Positions 22,301 to 37,300 of a stretch of 64,000 nt of DNA are shown here, piece by piece. How positions within the stretch are numbered: position 1 is the stretch's first letter; every line of letters starts with the position of its first letter. This DNA comes from Nectonema munidae. Taxonomy: Eukaryota > Nematomorpha > Nectonematoida > Nectonematidae. The DNA lies in contig JAUIRK010000754.1 of NCBI GenBank assembly GCA_030549495.1, positions 1 through 64,000 of the forward strand. Direction: 5' to 3'. The position numbers were made by a program, and so were the translations under genes. The notes below the pieces were generated by a model. That model saw only the letters and a program-made list of their open reading frames with translations. It was not told the origin of the DNA and did no database searches.

Positions 22301-25300
22301 AAATTGTTTATAGATATAAATTTTAATAAAATATCTATATAGATAAGCTACAAATGAAAATAGGTCGATAAATATTAAAAAAAAAAGATATTTTGTAAAT
22401 GGAAGTTATTTCACCATACACAGTTTCAAGAAATTTATACATCAATGCACATCAGGGACGCACATCCTCAAAATTATTGGGGGCGAATTTTTTTGCAATT
22501 TTCAAAATTACTTGTCTGGAAATACCACGTGAGACCAAATATTCAAGCATTCCTTTAAAATAGAGTGTATACAGTGCATAAGTGAATTTATAAGACTACT
22601 TTATATTTTTTTTTACAAAATTGATGAAATTTAAAAACTATACTTCTAGCGAAAATATTTTAATTAAATTTACATAACGCATATACACTAGTTTAAAAAA
22701 ATCATTCGCCCCCCGGATGTGCCCCTGATGCATCATGATTCCATATCTACGCCAAAAATTTTAGCGTTATATGGCGAAATGTGTATAGTAAAAAATAAAG
22801 CGTCTAAAGTCTCTAAAATATAAACAATTTTCACTTTTTCGTCTAAAATTTATAAATTTGTTTAAATTTTTATGTAAAATTAATTAATTGAATTCGTATA
22901 ACGAAGTTTTCGTGATCGTTTTCACCTGGTGAATTTCTTTCATTAATCTTATTTTATTCAAATGTATAGTGGAATAATTCTTAACAACGCGTAATTTGCT
23001 CTGCATGTATTGAGCCATGTATGGATAAGGAAGCTTTGAATTTAGAAATAAACACTAAAAATCTTACTTACTCCTTACTTGAACATGATGTTCAGTAACT
23101 CGTTAAGTTATATGAAATCTAAAAATTCGTTTTTTTGATTTTTTATGTACAAAAGCAAATATGTTAGCTATTTTATCTTAACTTTTATTGATTTCAAACA
23201 CTTTATTCTTGGAATTTTTATTCGGTAATTTGAAAATGTTATAAAAATGAAAAAGTTTAGAGCTTAAAATGTTTACTCGACCTAAAATTCAAACGAAAAT
23301 TGTGAATTATAATATTTTATTGTTCTTTTCTACAATAAGTTTAACTCAAAAATTGCGGTTTATTAACTTGAAGCCTTTTGGCGTCGTAAACTCCCATGCT
23401 TTATATATATAAATGTTATCTTTGCTACTTTACATTTAGCTAGACTCGCGTTTTCTGCATTCAAATTAGCAACTACATTCCTCTCTAAAGATGGAATATT
23501 CGTTACTAAGATTTTTCGCTCCCAAGATTACAATCCCATCATTTGGCTACTTTCTAAATTTTTTAAAAATGTCCACGCTACAAAGCCACAAGCTTCAAGG
23601 AATGTATCTGCAGAAATTTACATTGTTTGTCTGGGTAAGTACGACTTAAAATTGCTATAAAAAAAAATCCACAATTTTAAGTGTAAAAACCCGAAGAATT
23701 TTTTAGCAATAAATTCAACTATAAAATTGAATATAATATTGTTACATATTTTTGTCTTCATACGTTCTAAGCGTTATTTTTGTAATATGACATCCGCCTA
23801 CGTAATTTTATTTATTCTATTAAGCTTTATTATACTGTCTTACTTCTTATATTAAAAATTTAAAAAATAATCGCAAACTCTTTTCTATTAAAAATTACTT
23901 AATTCATTGTTAATACAAGAACATGACAAACTGTGATTTGAATAGATGGCTTGAAAAATATCTACAGCCATTTTTAATCATGGAGTTGTTTCTGTTTGAG
24001 ATCAAATACGATCTTATAAGACTTACACATTGTTGCAATTATAGGAGAGGTAGAAATTTTTAATTGTATTAATTGAATGCAGGGTTTCCCAACGGGTCCA
24101 TGTTAACCCTCAAGGGTCCACAGAAAAAACTTTGTTGTGCCTTATTTGTTTGCCAGTGTCTTAATTATCTTCATAATCTATTAGGTTTATTTCAAGTAAT
24201 GACTTTGCTGTCTAGAGAACTTTTTCTGTGACTGTGATGTACTAAGATATCACATAAAGAGTTTGACAGGTTTTTAAATACAATTAAGGGACTACTACTT
24301 TAATTAAATAACTTAAAATTATGTTACGCCTCAGTCGTCTACAACAGCGACTATTAATTCTTGTTCATAAAAAACAAACTCATGATTTTCTTTGGTACTA
24401 TTAGTAAAACAAATTTTATAAAAAAAACGCTGGAATTTTTTAAAGGGAAACCCTGGTTTAATGTATTGTATTTTTTAATCTATTTTAATTTAATTGTATT
24501 TACTCTAAAAATATTCATTTTTTATATTTTTTATAGAAATTTGTTTTAACTTATGCATTTGTTAAGTAAAATATATTTTTTTGATAAAAAATGAAAACAA
24601 TATATAAAAGGCTATAATAACTATATTTCTCAAAATCCGCCTTCCCTATTCCCTCCTACACCCTTCCACATATGTGTCCCGTGTATAAAACATAGACACA
24701 CATTCTCAAAATGTGGGGGGGGGGGGGGAACTTTTTTTTTATAATCTTCAAAATTTATTATAAAAGAATTTTTGTACAATGATCAATAGCATCAAGATCT
24801 TAGTATCAATATATTTTCTACTCTAATATTAGTTTATTTAGTTAGCGGCATGAGCAAGATAGGTTAGATACTGGGTTTCGATAACTCAAGGTCTTGGGTA
24901 CGATCCCGCATCAATCCTACTTTCCTCATAGTTCGATACAAGCGGCGCAATTGTGCCTTCTCGTTGAAAACACCCCGTGGTACCTCTACCTTAGTTAAAC
25001 AATACCTTTTTTTATATTTCTTTAACGTTTATTTTGATGGAAATTTAACAATATCCCTAAATTCCAGTAATTTTTTTGCAAAAAAATACATTTTGAATTT
25101 TCCAACATTTCCATACTTTTTATAGCAATGAGCAAAAATCGTCTTGAAAAATGTCAGACAAAATATTACCCTTATTCTATATATATATTCATATTTTTCC
25201 TTATTTTTTGCCAGGCTATCTCTGTCCCAAAAAAATTGATGCCAAATTTTTGGATGCAAAATTCGTTTTTGATCAAGTTACTGATGATTTTGGAGAAGAT

Positions 25301-28300
25301 GAGGGCTTAGAGTGGAATGAAAAATCTCAGGAGTTCGAAACTTCTTTTGATCCATTGTCTGGTCGGAGTGTTTTAGCTAGAGCCTTTCTAACATCCTCAG
25401 ATCCTAAATCCATGTTGAGTCGATGCTCAAAAATTCTGCTTTCTTCGAAATCCGAAAAAGATATTTTGACTCATACTTTAACTACAACAGAAATATTTGA
25501 TTATTGTTCTGATCTTAAAGTTTTGGGAAAAGCAGAACTTAAGGCATTGCTGAAGTGGCGAATTTCTTTGCGAAAAGCATTGGGCATTGATGAATCTGAA
25601 AAGTTGGAAAAATCTGGCAAAAAGTAAGCGTCTACGCGCCCTCTTAATTATGTTATACGGATGCAAAAAGTATTGACTATTTTATTTTATTTTTGTGATA
25701 AACTTTTCACAAATTCTGTAATGAGTTTTTCTGACTTTTATATTCGTATTTAACGTCTTATATTTAGGTATTCTATTTTCCTATTTCTATAGTAATGAAC
25801 TATTTCTTTCTCTAAGAATTTATATTAGAAAAAAAGACTTACTTATTATCCTAATATATGAATATGGTAAATAAATTAGTGATAATATAGCTTAGTATAG
25901 TAAATATATGAATAACAATATACATCGATATACGAGGGAATATTATTTTACGAACTAGTTTAAAAATATTTTAAAAACAATGCATAATTTAGCCATCGCT
26001 TTTTTTAAATTTCAAATGAATCTCAAATTATCCTATATTTGTCTTTTTTAATTTTAGTAAATCAAATGGTCAAGGTGACACCAATAACGATCAAGTACGA
26101 CCAGAAACGGAATTTGACGAAGATGTTTACTTCGCTAAGAAAGTAAATAGCGCTGAAATCCAAGAAAGCAAACTCTCAAAAGCTGATCGTCGTAAAGTGG
26201 ACAAACAAAGAAGGAAGTTACTTGAGCGCTTGACCTATAAAATGGACACTACGCATGACATCGATCACGAAAACGATCCAACCAATTATGACGATAGCCT
26301 CTTCTCTTTTAAGCGCATTCAAAGTATAGCTGAAGGAGGTGAAATTCTTGTAAGAATAGCTAGCTTGTCAATGTTCATATAAATTTCAATCGATATCATT
26401 ATATCTATTATAAGATACTTTAATGATCTGACTGACTTATGCAGGAACTCCATAACCCAATTTTTTAATATAGTATTAAACAAAAATCATTTTTTTATTC
26501 AGAGAAACATATAAGTAGGGTGGGTAATGAAGGGTAAAATGGGGGGTATAGTTAAAATTAAACTAATGTTTTTGTAATTTACGCTGGAATACAGTTAAAG
26601 CAAAAATATTTATCCCTTTTTCCAAGATGTTTTTGAGATTACATGCTGTAGATGCTAGGTGGCATATTTGGTTTCATTGAGAGCTTGGTCCATTCAAAGT
26701 TAAAACTTGGCTGCTTGTTGAATGATGCCAAATCGTTTGCAAAAGTTGCGAGTGAAGCTTTGAAAGGCGTTAACGTCATCTGCTGAAGTCATTAAAAAAT
26801 AAGGCAAAGATGGACAGTCGCTTTGAGAACGTTATCACATCCCCTTAGTACACATAGCACTTACCCTGTAAGCGCATACAGGACTCCATACTTAAAATTA
26901 TGCACCATGTACTTTTCAGAAGATGTAAAAGAGTTAAGCTAATAATTTTACGATCTAAATACATAGCATACATAAATCATTTGTAAAAAATAAAGAATAA
27001 CGTCCATTTTCAATATTGTACTTCTAAAACAGCTAACAATTTTTAAATTAAAAAAACCTTCAATCAATTTGCGTATCTCAAGCCTTTCTTGTAGCAGATA
27101 ATATTCTGTGAATAATTTTAAAAATTCAAAATTATTGTCTATTAGTTTTTCTTATTTTAATATCTTCACAGTTATTTGTAATTTAAAATTTTTGAAGGTA
27201 AATGAAATTATCAATAAATTTGCATTAGTTAATCACTGTATATATAAAATTAGATAAATAAAAATCTTCTCCAACCTCTATTCTACGATGATTCATCTCC
27301 AAACTATATACTACGATGATTCATCTCCAACCTGTATACTACGATGATTCATCTTCAACCTGTATACTACGATGGTTTCTATTCCATGTACAAATAACTA
27401 GTGAGACAATGTTCAACTTTCTGTTCACATTCTGCTAGATGTAAGATTTGATTTACCTCATTCGGGGAGACGATGCTACATAAGTTATTACCTATATACA
27501 TTATACCTGTATACTACGATGGTTCATCTCCAACCTGTATACCGCGATAATTCATCTCCAACCTATCAGTTCATATTTTGCTAGATGTAAGATTCGATAT
27601 ACCTCATTCGCGGAGAGGATGTTAGATAAGTTATTAATTTTTTCACGATATTAAATAATATATTTTATCAAATAATCAAAATAAAATTCTGTAATCAAAG
27701 AATCGAAAAATATTCTTTAAAAAATCAAAAAATATCAAACTTTCTGTTAATATTTTGCTACCTCATACGATGTTACAAAAGTTATTGCCTATACTTTGCA
27801 ATTTTCACGATTTTAAATATTATATTTGTCAAATAATCAAAATAAAATTCTGTAATCAAAGAATCGAAAAATATTCTTTAAAAAATCAAAAAATATCAAA
27901 CTTTCTGTTCATATTTTGCTACCTCATACGATGTTACAAAAGTTATTACCTATACTTTGCAATTTGCACGATTTTAAATATTATATTTGTCGAATAATCA
28001 AAGAATCGAAAAATGTTCAAATCAAAAAATATTTATTCTTTTTAAATATATCGTTGGCTCCCCTTACTTTTAGTTTCGTATGTGCATAATTTGATAAAAA
28101 TTAATTATTAAGGACTAGGTTTATCTTTCAATTTTAAAAGTAAGGAGAGCCAACGATATATTTAAAAAGAATAAATATTTTTTGATTTGAACATTTTTCG
28201 ATTCTTTGATTATTCGACAAATATAATATTTAAAATCGTGCAAATTGCAAAGTATAGGTAATTACTTTTTAAGTATATTTTTAAGCATTTTACGATTTAC

Positions 28301-31300
28301 ACATTTAAATATATAATAAGGCTTGCAAGTTGTCTCCCCGGAGGTCTTGCCAGACCTCTGATATTAAAAAGCATCAAATAAATTGCACTTCCTCCAACAG
28401 TAAAAATACTTTAATTTGATCATTATTATATTAATTATATAATATATATATAATTATTATAATTAATAATTATAATATTATTATATTTATGTTCTATATT
28501 TTATAATTAGAATAACAAAACTCAAAAGATGTATAAATATTATGCATACAATTTTCAATTCTCTATCTAGGCTGATACAAATAATTTCTAAAGTTGCAAA
28601 ATTAATCATGCTTACATTTTTTGCTTGTATTTAATTATTATTATTTGTGTAAACATCAACCTTCACTTTTATTTAAAATCAGAAAAAAGACATCAGTAAA
28701 AAAGTAGCTTTTTCTTCCAAAATGAAATTGTCTTTGGATGAAGCAAAAAATGGGAAGTTACCTGTTGAAGCTAACATAGATGATGAGTTCCTTGATCAAA
28801 GTGATTCTGAAGATAATGCTTCATCATCTCCACAAAAAGGTACTCATCACTACTCCCAATTCGCAAAAATGAATATTTGCAATACCGTAAATTATCCATT
28901 GTGAACACCTCTAAACAATGAAAACCTTTTCAAAGTCTGAATCTATTCCTGTCAACGAATGTAACTTCTTTATTATGAACACTTTTATTAAGTCCTTGTG
29001 TTCAATATAAAGAGGTTTCCCTTTATGAAATTTTTTCTCATTTATTTTGTAATAGTATAGTGAAGAAAATTTTTTTTCAAGTGTAACCTCATACACTAAA
29101 CATTAAAGAAAGGCATATTTTCACGTGATATTAATTTCATTATGGATTTATTATTATTATAGAGATAGTCTAAAAATATAAATCAATCATTTCCTCTTTG
29201 ACCGCTTAATAGACTTTGGATACGCACTTACTCTTTTTCCATGAATCTAACAACAGTTTTTTACTCAAAATTAAATCCTATTTTGAATCTCAACCAAAAA
29301 TTAGACTTATGAGTAACCTTACCTAGATTTTATTTTTATAATATACTTTGGCTTTCCAAAAAATGATCGTATTTGCTGCATGGCTTCTCTCTTTCCATTC
29401 TACATTTAAGGTGATAATCAGGGCATGGAGTAATCTACATTGAATACATTGAAGTTATGTCCGTTTGAATTCATAAAAGTAAAGATACCATTGGGGGTTT
29501 CCTCCGAGATGGCAAATTGAGCCGCTTTTATTGAACTACAAACCAAGAAGGTTTGATGTTTAAATGCGAATCAAATAAAAGCATATAAAATAAAATAAAA
29601 TAAAATATGTGTTTGCATTAGATTGCTTAATCTTTTAATTAGATGGCTAAAATGGTTTAATCTGTATCAAAATTTTTGTTTCATGTAAATATGTTCTTTA
29701 TTTTACATGCGTGACATCTAAATATTATTGGAAATATATGAAACTCTGCAAATGTCTTGATTTTTGAGTTTTCTAATCTATTTTTGATCTCATTAAGAAC
29801 CACTAATTATTCTATTAAAAATATCAAGTAGTGTGTTTTATTTTGTGATAACATTTATTTTATAAACTTTTTGTTTCCTGTTTATAAGCTTTCTTTTGTT
29901 TTTGATTTTCTATTATGTTTTTAAATTGATTTTTGTTATTACATTCTTTGAAATTATCTTTTGATTCTGGATTTAAATATTTTTTTACCTTTATCCAGGG
30001 CCGGCCTTAGGCCAATGCAACCTATGCGGCCGCAGTGGGCCCCGCGCTTCTCATTTTTCATTTTGAGGATATATTGTATGATTTCGCTAAAGGCAAGATT
30101 CGCAAAGTAAAGTTACTTTGATCGTCATTTTGTGTTAAAGAAAAAGTAATAAAACAAATCCCTTTTCTTTTTTTCAAAATCTTATTTCTCACCTTTAATC
30201 TTTTTTTCTACCCAGGGGCCTGCGCAATCCATTTTGCATAGGGCCCCGCGAACACTAGGCCCTTTATCTAAAATGAAAATGTCAAGTTTGAGGGTATAAA
30301 AATTAAAATATCATTATTTAGTTTAGATTTTTTGAATTTTTCATGAGCGTTAACACAATAAATTTCCCTTTTTCCTTCTACAAATCCCACTAATTAGAAC
30401 TCTAAAATATTTTAACAAAGATTTTCGATCTTATGTATAGTCTGATTTATTTATACTGAAAATTAGTTCAAAAATCTCTTTCGCTTTGTAAACGCTGTTT
30501 TGAAAAGTTTAAAGTAATTGGTTCAAGTACCAGAGGTTTGGTTGGCCATTTAAAGCACACGCATGAAATATAAGTAAAAAGATTTAAAGAAAATATTGAT
30601 GATAAAGTTGGAATAAGCAAAACTCTCACATCGATTAATAACTATTTTGTTATTTTAATAGACCCGTTTTATTGTATAATTGCCAGCCAAACTTGTAACT
30701 AAAGATGGAATAATATTTAATACCCCAAAATAGTGCTAGTTCAGAATCAGAAAGTGAATGTTAAAATTTTTTAAGAGTTTTTATTTAAAAGAGTTCAAAA
30801 TGCTATCAAGAAAGGTGGGAAAATAGTTTTTTTCAAATCTGTAAAAATTGAAACTGATGAAAATTATTGCTAAAAATTTCCATGAAGTTAAAAGAAGATG
30901 GAACTCTATATATATATAATATATATATATGCTAGAAAGATTTTTAGAAATAAAATTATTTTATTATTAGAAAATGCGAAAAATTTGTTCTGAATCTACA
31001 CAGTAAGGATATTTTTTATGATTAAAAGTGTTACTGCTACCTTAGAGCTGATCAAATTTGCATCACAATTTTTAGGCAGAATACTAGTAACATAATCGAT
31101 GTGGATAAAGTTGATGACTTTCTCATTTCCAAAAACAGAGAATCGTTTATTTTTCCACTAATGAAAAATAGAAAAGAAAAATTTACAATTAACGAGTTTT
31201 TTGCCCATTATTTACCAAAAAGGTTAACCTGGTTTTCTAAATATGAATGTTGAATATGGAAAACACGTAGCTAAAGAAGAAATTTTAAAAAGTACTGTTG

Positions 31301-34300
31301 AAAATTTTGATAGGCTTTATAGATTTTAGTGCTGTGATCACAACAATGCAAAAGAAAATACTGAAGAAATGGAAAATGTGAAAAAGAAAAAAACGTATCT
31401 GTCTTTAAAAGATGAATTAGAAAAAAATATGTAAAAGAATATACGGAAGGAAAAAGTTCCTCAACAGAAAAATGATCACATTCTACTTGATTAAAATGGA
31501 ATCTGTTCTTGACAAAGAACTCAACAAAAGACACAAAATTTGTAATTGATTTACAATCCCGTTTAAACAATTCTACTCCAGAACGAGTTTTCCTTCAATG
31601 TGTTATTTCAAATTAAAAATAAGGAATAGATTTGACGATATAACTCTAAGCTTTATAATTTGCTAAATATTTTTAAACAGAACATTCCGTTTTATATTTT
31701 GAAGATTCACGAACCTAAAAAATTTTAATTGATCAAAATATACATATCTATTATAAATATCTACATAAGGGGTAAATATTTTTTTTCGGAAACCCGGTTC
31801 CCCTGGTTGAAAACAGCGTGACCTCCAAAATTTATTCATTTATTTCTTATGATTCTTAATAAGAGTATTTCAGGTCTATACTTGGATTTTTAGGCATGAA
31901 AACTTTATTGTTTAAAACTATGTAGTAGTAATAAATAAAATCTATAGAAAAAAACTATGAACCTCAGTATTATACACTAAACTTCATTTCTTGCATTATG
32001 TTCTTGAAGTTTATTTACTTGAAGAAAATCTAGAAGAAAGTGATATCGAAGACAAAGTCAATCCTCTTTGCGTTGAACTGGCCTGTGAAAAGGATGCGAA
32101 GCTAAAGAGAACGATGGAATCGCTTTATAGTCGACCAATCTTCCAGCTCTTGGGTAAAGAAAAGTCTGAAAAGACAAAATCACAAAGTGCTAACCAAAAA
32201 ACAAAATTTGCCCGCAAGGAAACTTCTAATGAAGATTCTGAACAAATTTTAAAGAAGTTAAGGGAGGAAGATCTTGAAAGATTTGGTAATCCATTCTTTA
32301 TACATAATTTGGCTTTTACATAATTTCCAGTCAAAAGATAATGTGACAAAATGGCGTAGAATTAAGTTGGCGCCTTAAGTATAAATATACCAAATATCTA
32401 TCTATTTAAATGTCCTCTCAATGTTGATATGCGATCCCTTATTGTTTACTTGTTAGCACTTTGTAAGCAAAGATTCAATAATAGCGCTACTTATCTGTAG
32501 TTGAGGAAATCATTATGTTTCGGACTTTTGAGGAAACAAAGCTTTCAATCATTCCTAGCACACTTCTTCTTTTGTAACCCTTGTGTTGTGTGTCTTTCAT
32601 AGTTGCTGGTTGCATCTTTTTAGTTTGGATCATTCAAACGAAAATCATAGTATAAGGAAAAGCTTTTATATTTTTTGTGTAAAATAAGCTCCTAAAATCA
32701 TTTATAATATGTTTAGGATTTTAAACGTTGATAAAATCTTCCTCTTCACACACACACATATATATATTATATATACATATTTAAGATGATGGGAGCGATG
32801 ATGATGATAAAAGTAATGCTGAGAAAACTGAGGATAATGAATACTATAGCAATGCTTTGTCAGATGCACAAGGTCTTGCATTGGCCAGTCAAATGGTTCA
32901 TACCAAAAAAGTGAGGTCAGAGTTGGAAGACTGGTCATTTCATCGGTACGTGATTTAACTGTTTTTGTCGTATTGATTGAATTTATATTGCAATTACCAG
33001 AAGTTTAATTAAAATTAACACCAAAAAATCGATAATTACTTAGTTTAAATATTTTTCGGTTAATAGAGATCAACTTTGTATTTTGGTAAATATAAAAAAC
33101 TTTTTTATATCGAAGAATATACGAAATAGTAGTTCTCGCCTTTCCATATATAACAGATATAAACACTAAGATGATAAATGTTAATATTAGATGTACAAGC
33201 TAAGCTGACGCTGTTTAAATTTTACAATGTCTCAAGAAATTTACCAACGATAAATATTTTCTTTGTAAAAAGTTTTTGTTTAGTTTAAAGTCAAAATTAT
33301 TACATAAAAATAAAGAGTTGCTGCCGAAGATGACCCATAAAATCAATGTAAATAATGATACACTGTATCCCACCATATTCAAACACCTTCGATTTCAGAC
33401 CTGTTCGGATAACGGAAATATTCGGATAACTGAAAATATTCTTCATGCGAATTTTGTATGTAACAAAAAGAATACAAAAAAGTATTCAGTTTAAAAGCCA
33501 AAATACTCTATTTGTAATATTTGAGCAGAAATATTTTTTATAATGTTCGATTTTTAAATTTTGTAAGTAACACTGTACATAATTAATTAAAATGTCTCTT
33601 GCTTAAGAAAATCTTAATTTTTTTTATTAGATAATTTAAAGTTTTGCATTAATTTTTTGTTTGATTTTTTACTTCAAATTTCATAAAAATTTTGGCTTAT
33701 ATATTTTTAAATTTTATTTTACTAATTTGCTTTTTAAGACTTTTACAATTTTGTTTTTCTCCTTTTTTATGTTTTTTTAATTCACTGCTACAGGACCTCT
33801 GGTCTCATCGTCAGGTGAGAGGACGATGGAAAATTTCTAAGTGGTTTTCCATTTAAAAAAAATTTAATGTGAATGTTTTTTTTAATATCTTAATTAAACA
33901 TTTTATTCTTGAAGCAAAAGTCTTAGAAAAGTAAATAAATCACAAATCTTTTTGATAAAAAGAAAGCGCTACTTTGTCAAATACCGATTTAATCGACAGC
34001 ACTTACCGATTAATCCACCACCCATATGAAAGCTCACATCGACCTGCGGGGCTTTAATCACCATTTTGGCAAGCACCTTTGTAAAAAGTTTTTGAACACA
34101 TTTGAGATTGATATATTACAACTTTTATTCTACGGTAAATATTTTATAAAAATCTATAGTATAAAAAATAATAATAACTAAATTCCTATATTTTTCATGT
34201 AACACGATATTTAAAAAAAAGATAAAAATTAACAGAAATTTTTATTAAAATAATCTTATTTTTTATCGTGAGCATTGTTCTCTTTCTAGTATACGTTTTC

Positions 34301-37300
34301 TTGTATACTTTATTATTATTATTATTATTATTATCTTTTCCATCTTCTGCAGACTTTGTGATTTCTTCTAGATCTTCAAAGAATCCAAATTTGAATCAAT
34401 GAGCTCATTTCTGTAATCGTGCAAAACTTTAATTACACCTAGCAAGTGTAATACATTTTAAGTAGCGATTTTCGCAAAAATGGCAAGATCTGGCAGCTCT
34501 GTTTATGGTGACCATTTTTCTTTCTATTTTATTTCAGTCAATTGTGACCGTTTGTAGACGAGTTAGCAAATGTATAATTACGCCAAAACGTTCTTGATAC
34601 GAATTCATTTTGGAATCGATAGTTTTCACGAGATGGACAAGAACGCTACTCATCCATTGTGCAATTTATTCACGGTTTTTATACCAGCGTTTAGATCATA
34701 TCTCATCTATGTAAATATGACATTTGTTTCTCCCTAGAGTGAATATATGTATTCTGTAAATGGTCCTAAAACTGTATAATTCATTGTTTCGTTTTTCATT
34801 AGGTTCGCTAACAATGACTCTCATCTTCCTTCTTGGTTTGTTGAAGATGAAAAAAAACATTATACGAAGTCTTTGCCGATCAGCAAGGAGCGCCTTTCAC
34901 ACTTCGAAAAGAAACTGCAGCAAATCAACGCACGACCCATTAAGAAAATCGCTGAGGCCAAAGGCCGCAAAAAACAGCGTCTCGAACGGCGACTCAAAAG
35001 AGCCCGAGACAAGGCCGAGCGTGTCATGGCGAGCGATGCAACCGAAGCCGAAAAAATGTCCAACATCAACGATCTTTATAAAAAGGTGAGGTGAAGATGA
35101 ACATATCTTTGCTATTTTCAATACATAAAAAAGAAACGGTCAATGATATTGATTATGGAGTTAAGTTTCAGAAGCTAGGACGTCACCTTTTCTTGAGGAA
35201 ATTTCTTCATTCAATTTTTCATTTTGTATAAATGGGAACGGGTGGCTCGGTCAAAAGAACAAAACATGCAATATGCATGTGATTTCAATTTAAAACGATT
35301 ACCCTTGAAATTTAATCGATTAATCCCCATTATTTATCTACATTAACACTTGTTCAGGAGCTCTTGATTCTCAAAATTAATTTCTCTAACAAATAATAAT
35401 TTTTACACTTTTCCTCTTATTTTAACTATATCTTAAAAAATTATCATAAATTTAGTAATAGAAAATACAGTTTTTTAATATCTTTTTCAGTATTTAAAGT
35501 AGTTTTTACGTTTTATAACTAGCTTTTTATCAGAGAAAATTCAACACTATTTTTTAAATAATTTGTAAATAATTTAAGATGTGCCTTCAGTCTGTTAGAA
35601 TAATGAGACAATAAGTATTTCATATACTATATACTGTAAACTCCGCATAAGTCGAAGCACTTAAAAAACTTAAACTTATACGAAATTCAAGTTAGGTGAA
35701 AGCAAAAAAAGGCAAATAATTTTTTTAATTTTTTTTGAAGTATTCAGTAAAATTTTTGTTTTGACATTTGATTATATTTTTCTAGAACAAAACATTTAAA
35801 AAATTTGGACAATAACTTTCTTCATGCTTTTCATTATCGCCTTTATCATCACACAATTTAGAAGAAATTGACTTAAGTTCACCATCCGTCTGAATTTCAA
35901 TGACATTAACTGCATCAGAGTCTATAGACACATAATCATCAAAGATAGAAGAAAGATTTTTCCATATACTATTGATATGTTTTATACAAATGGAATTTGA
36001 AAGTTTAAAAAATTACTTAAAGGTTTCTTCAAGGTTTTCTTCGACATTTTCTGCTTGTGGAGTAGAAAACCCCTTGATAGTTTTTTGCCAAACTTTGTTC
36101 CATGCGTTTTTGCACGCTACCACTGCATCCAACAAAGTCCATTTAAAATGGTCTTTCTCAATTTCAGCTGCAGCTTACTTTAACAATCTTACTGAAAGCA
36201 TATGTAAAATTTTAATAATGTCTGCATCCATTGGCTGAGTCAAACTTGTTCTGTTTGGAGGAAGAAAACAAAGATTTATATTTTTGAGATTGGCTACTGA
36301 GTGCGCTGAACAGATATCTACTTTCGAAGATTTCTCTTGTCATCCAAGTCTTGGATTTTTATGCTTACCAATTATGAGTAAAGGTAATTTGTCTGAAGCA
36401 TCCATGTTCGCAGCAACAAGAACAGATTTTACATTTTTTGCTTTTTGGAACCATGATGTTTTTTCTTAAAAATCCTAGAGATTTTTATGGCAACATTCGC
36501 CAAGACAATTCTCTTTCATCGCAGTTATAAATGTCTTGTAGTTTATATTTATCTAAAATAACTTTGACATTAGTTGTACACTAAACACTAACTACTTCCA
36601 AGTTTACTCCAAACGATTCGCCAGATTTCAAAACTTTTCCTATACCATGCCTCTCTTTAAACCTGTTTATCCATGATTTGGATATGTTAGACTTGATGAC
36701 AATTCTTCTGCAAAAAAATTGCTTTTTCTGAAAAATATCCCTACCAATTCTTATGTTTGGAAGAGATTCTTTCTGGCGAAACCATATTAAAAGAGCGCTA
36801 TCAACATCTTGAAAAGTTATCATTTTAGTTCTTTTCATTTTTAAATTAAAACTATCATCCTTCTTTGAAATAATCATCTTTTTATTTTTATGTCAAATAA
36901 AGTATTATGTTTAATTGGAAACATTTCCATAACGTCTTTCTCCTTTATGAAGGGTTTTCTGCACAATATTAAAAATTTCATACTTTTCCTCATATGTACG
37001 TATAGAAAGTTTTCTCTTGGACATTTTATTTAGATAACAGTTATAAATAAAATAAATATAAAAAGTATAGTTTTATAAAGCTGTTTTTCATCTAAAAAGC
37101 ACCAATAATTTTTTTCAAAATAGAAAATATAGGTGAAACAAATATTAATAAATAAATTATGTGAAGTAAATAGATTTGACACAGATTGTTCAAGTTAAAA
37201 AATTTAATAAAGGATATAACAAAAATATTTAATTTTATAAATTTAAGTTCAAGAAATATTGTTTATCATTATTTTAAATTAGCCTGCTTTATTACAATGA

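Noticed and set aside
24843-24985. Possible tRNA gene
   Set aside because: The B-box is close but acceptor and anticodon stems do not pair, and the 3' tail is shared with another copy, so it is a SINE.
30905-30935. TA-rich hairpin as a structured RNA or origin
   Set aside because: Simple TA microsatellite; similar runs occur at 32748-32780 and 28435-28490.
34760-35121. Overlapping ORFs in other frames and on the opposite strand of FTSJ3 exon 11
   Set aside because: Shadows of a GC-richer coding exon; only the frame that continues exons 10 and 12 carries the Spb1 C-terminal domain.
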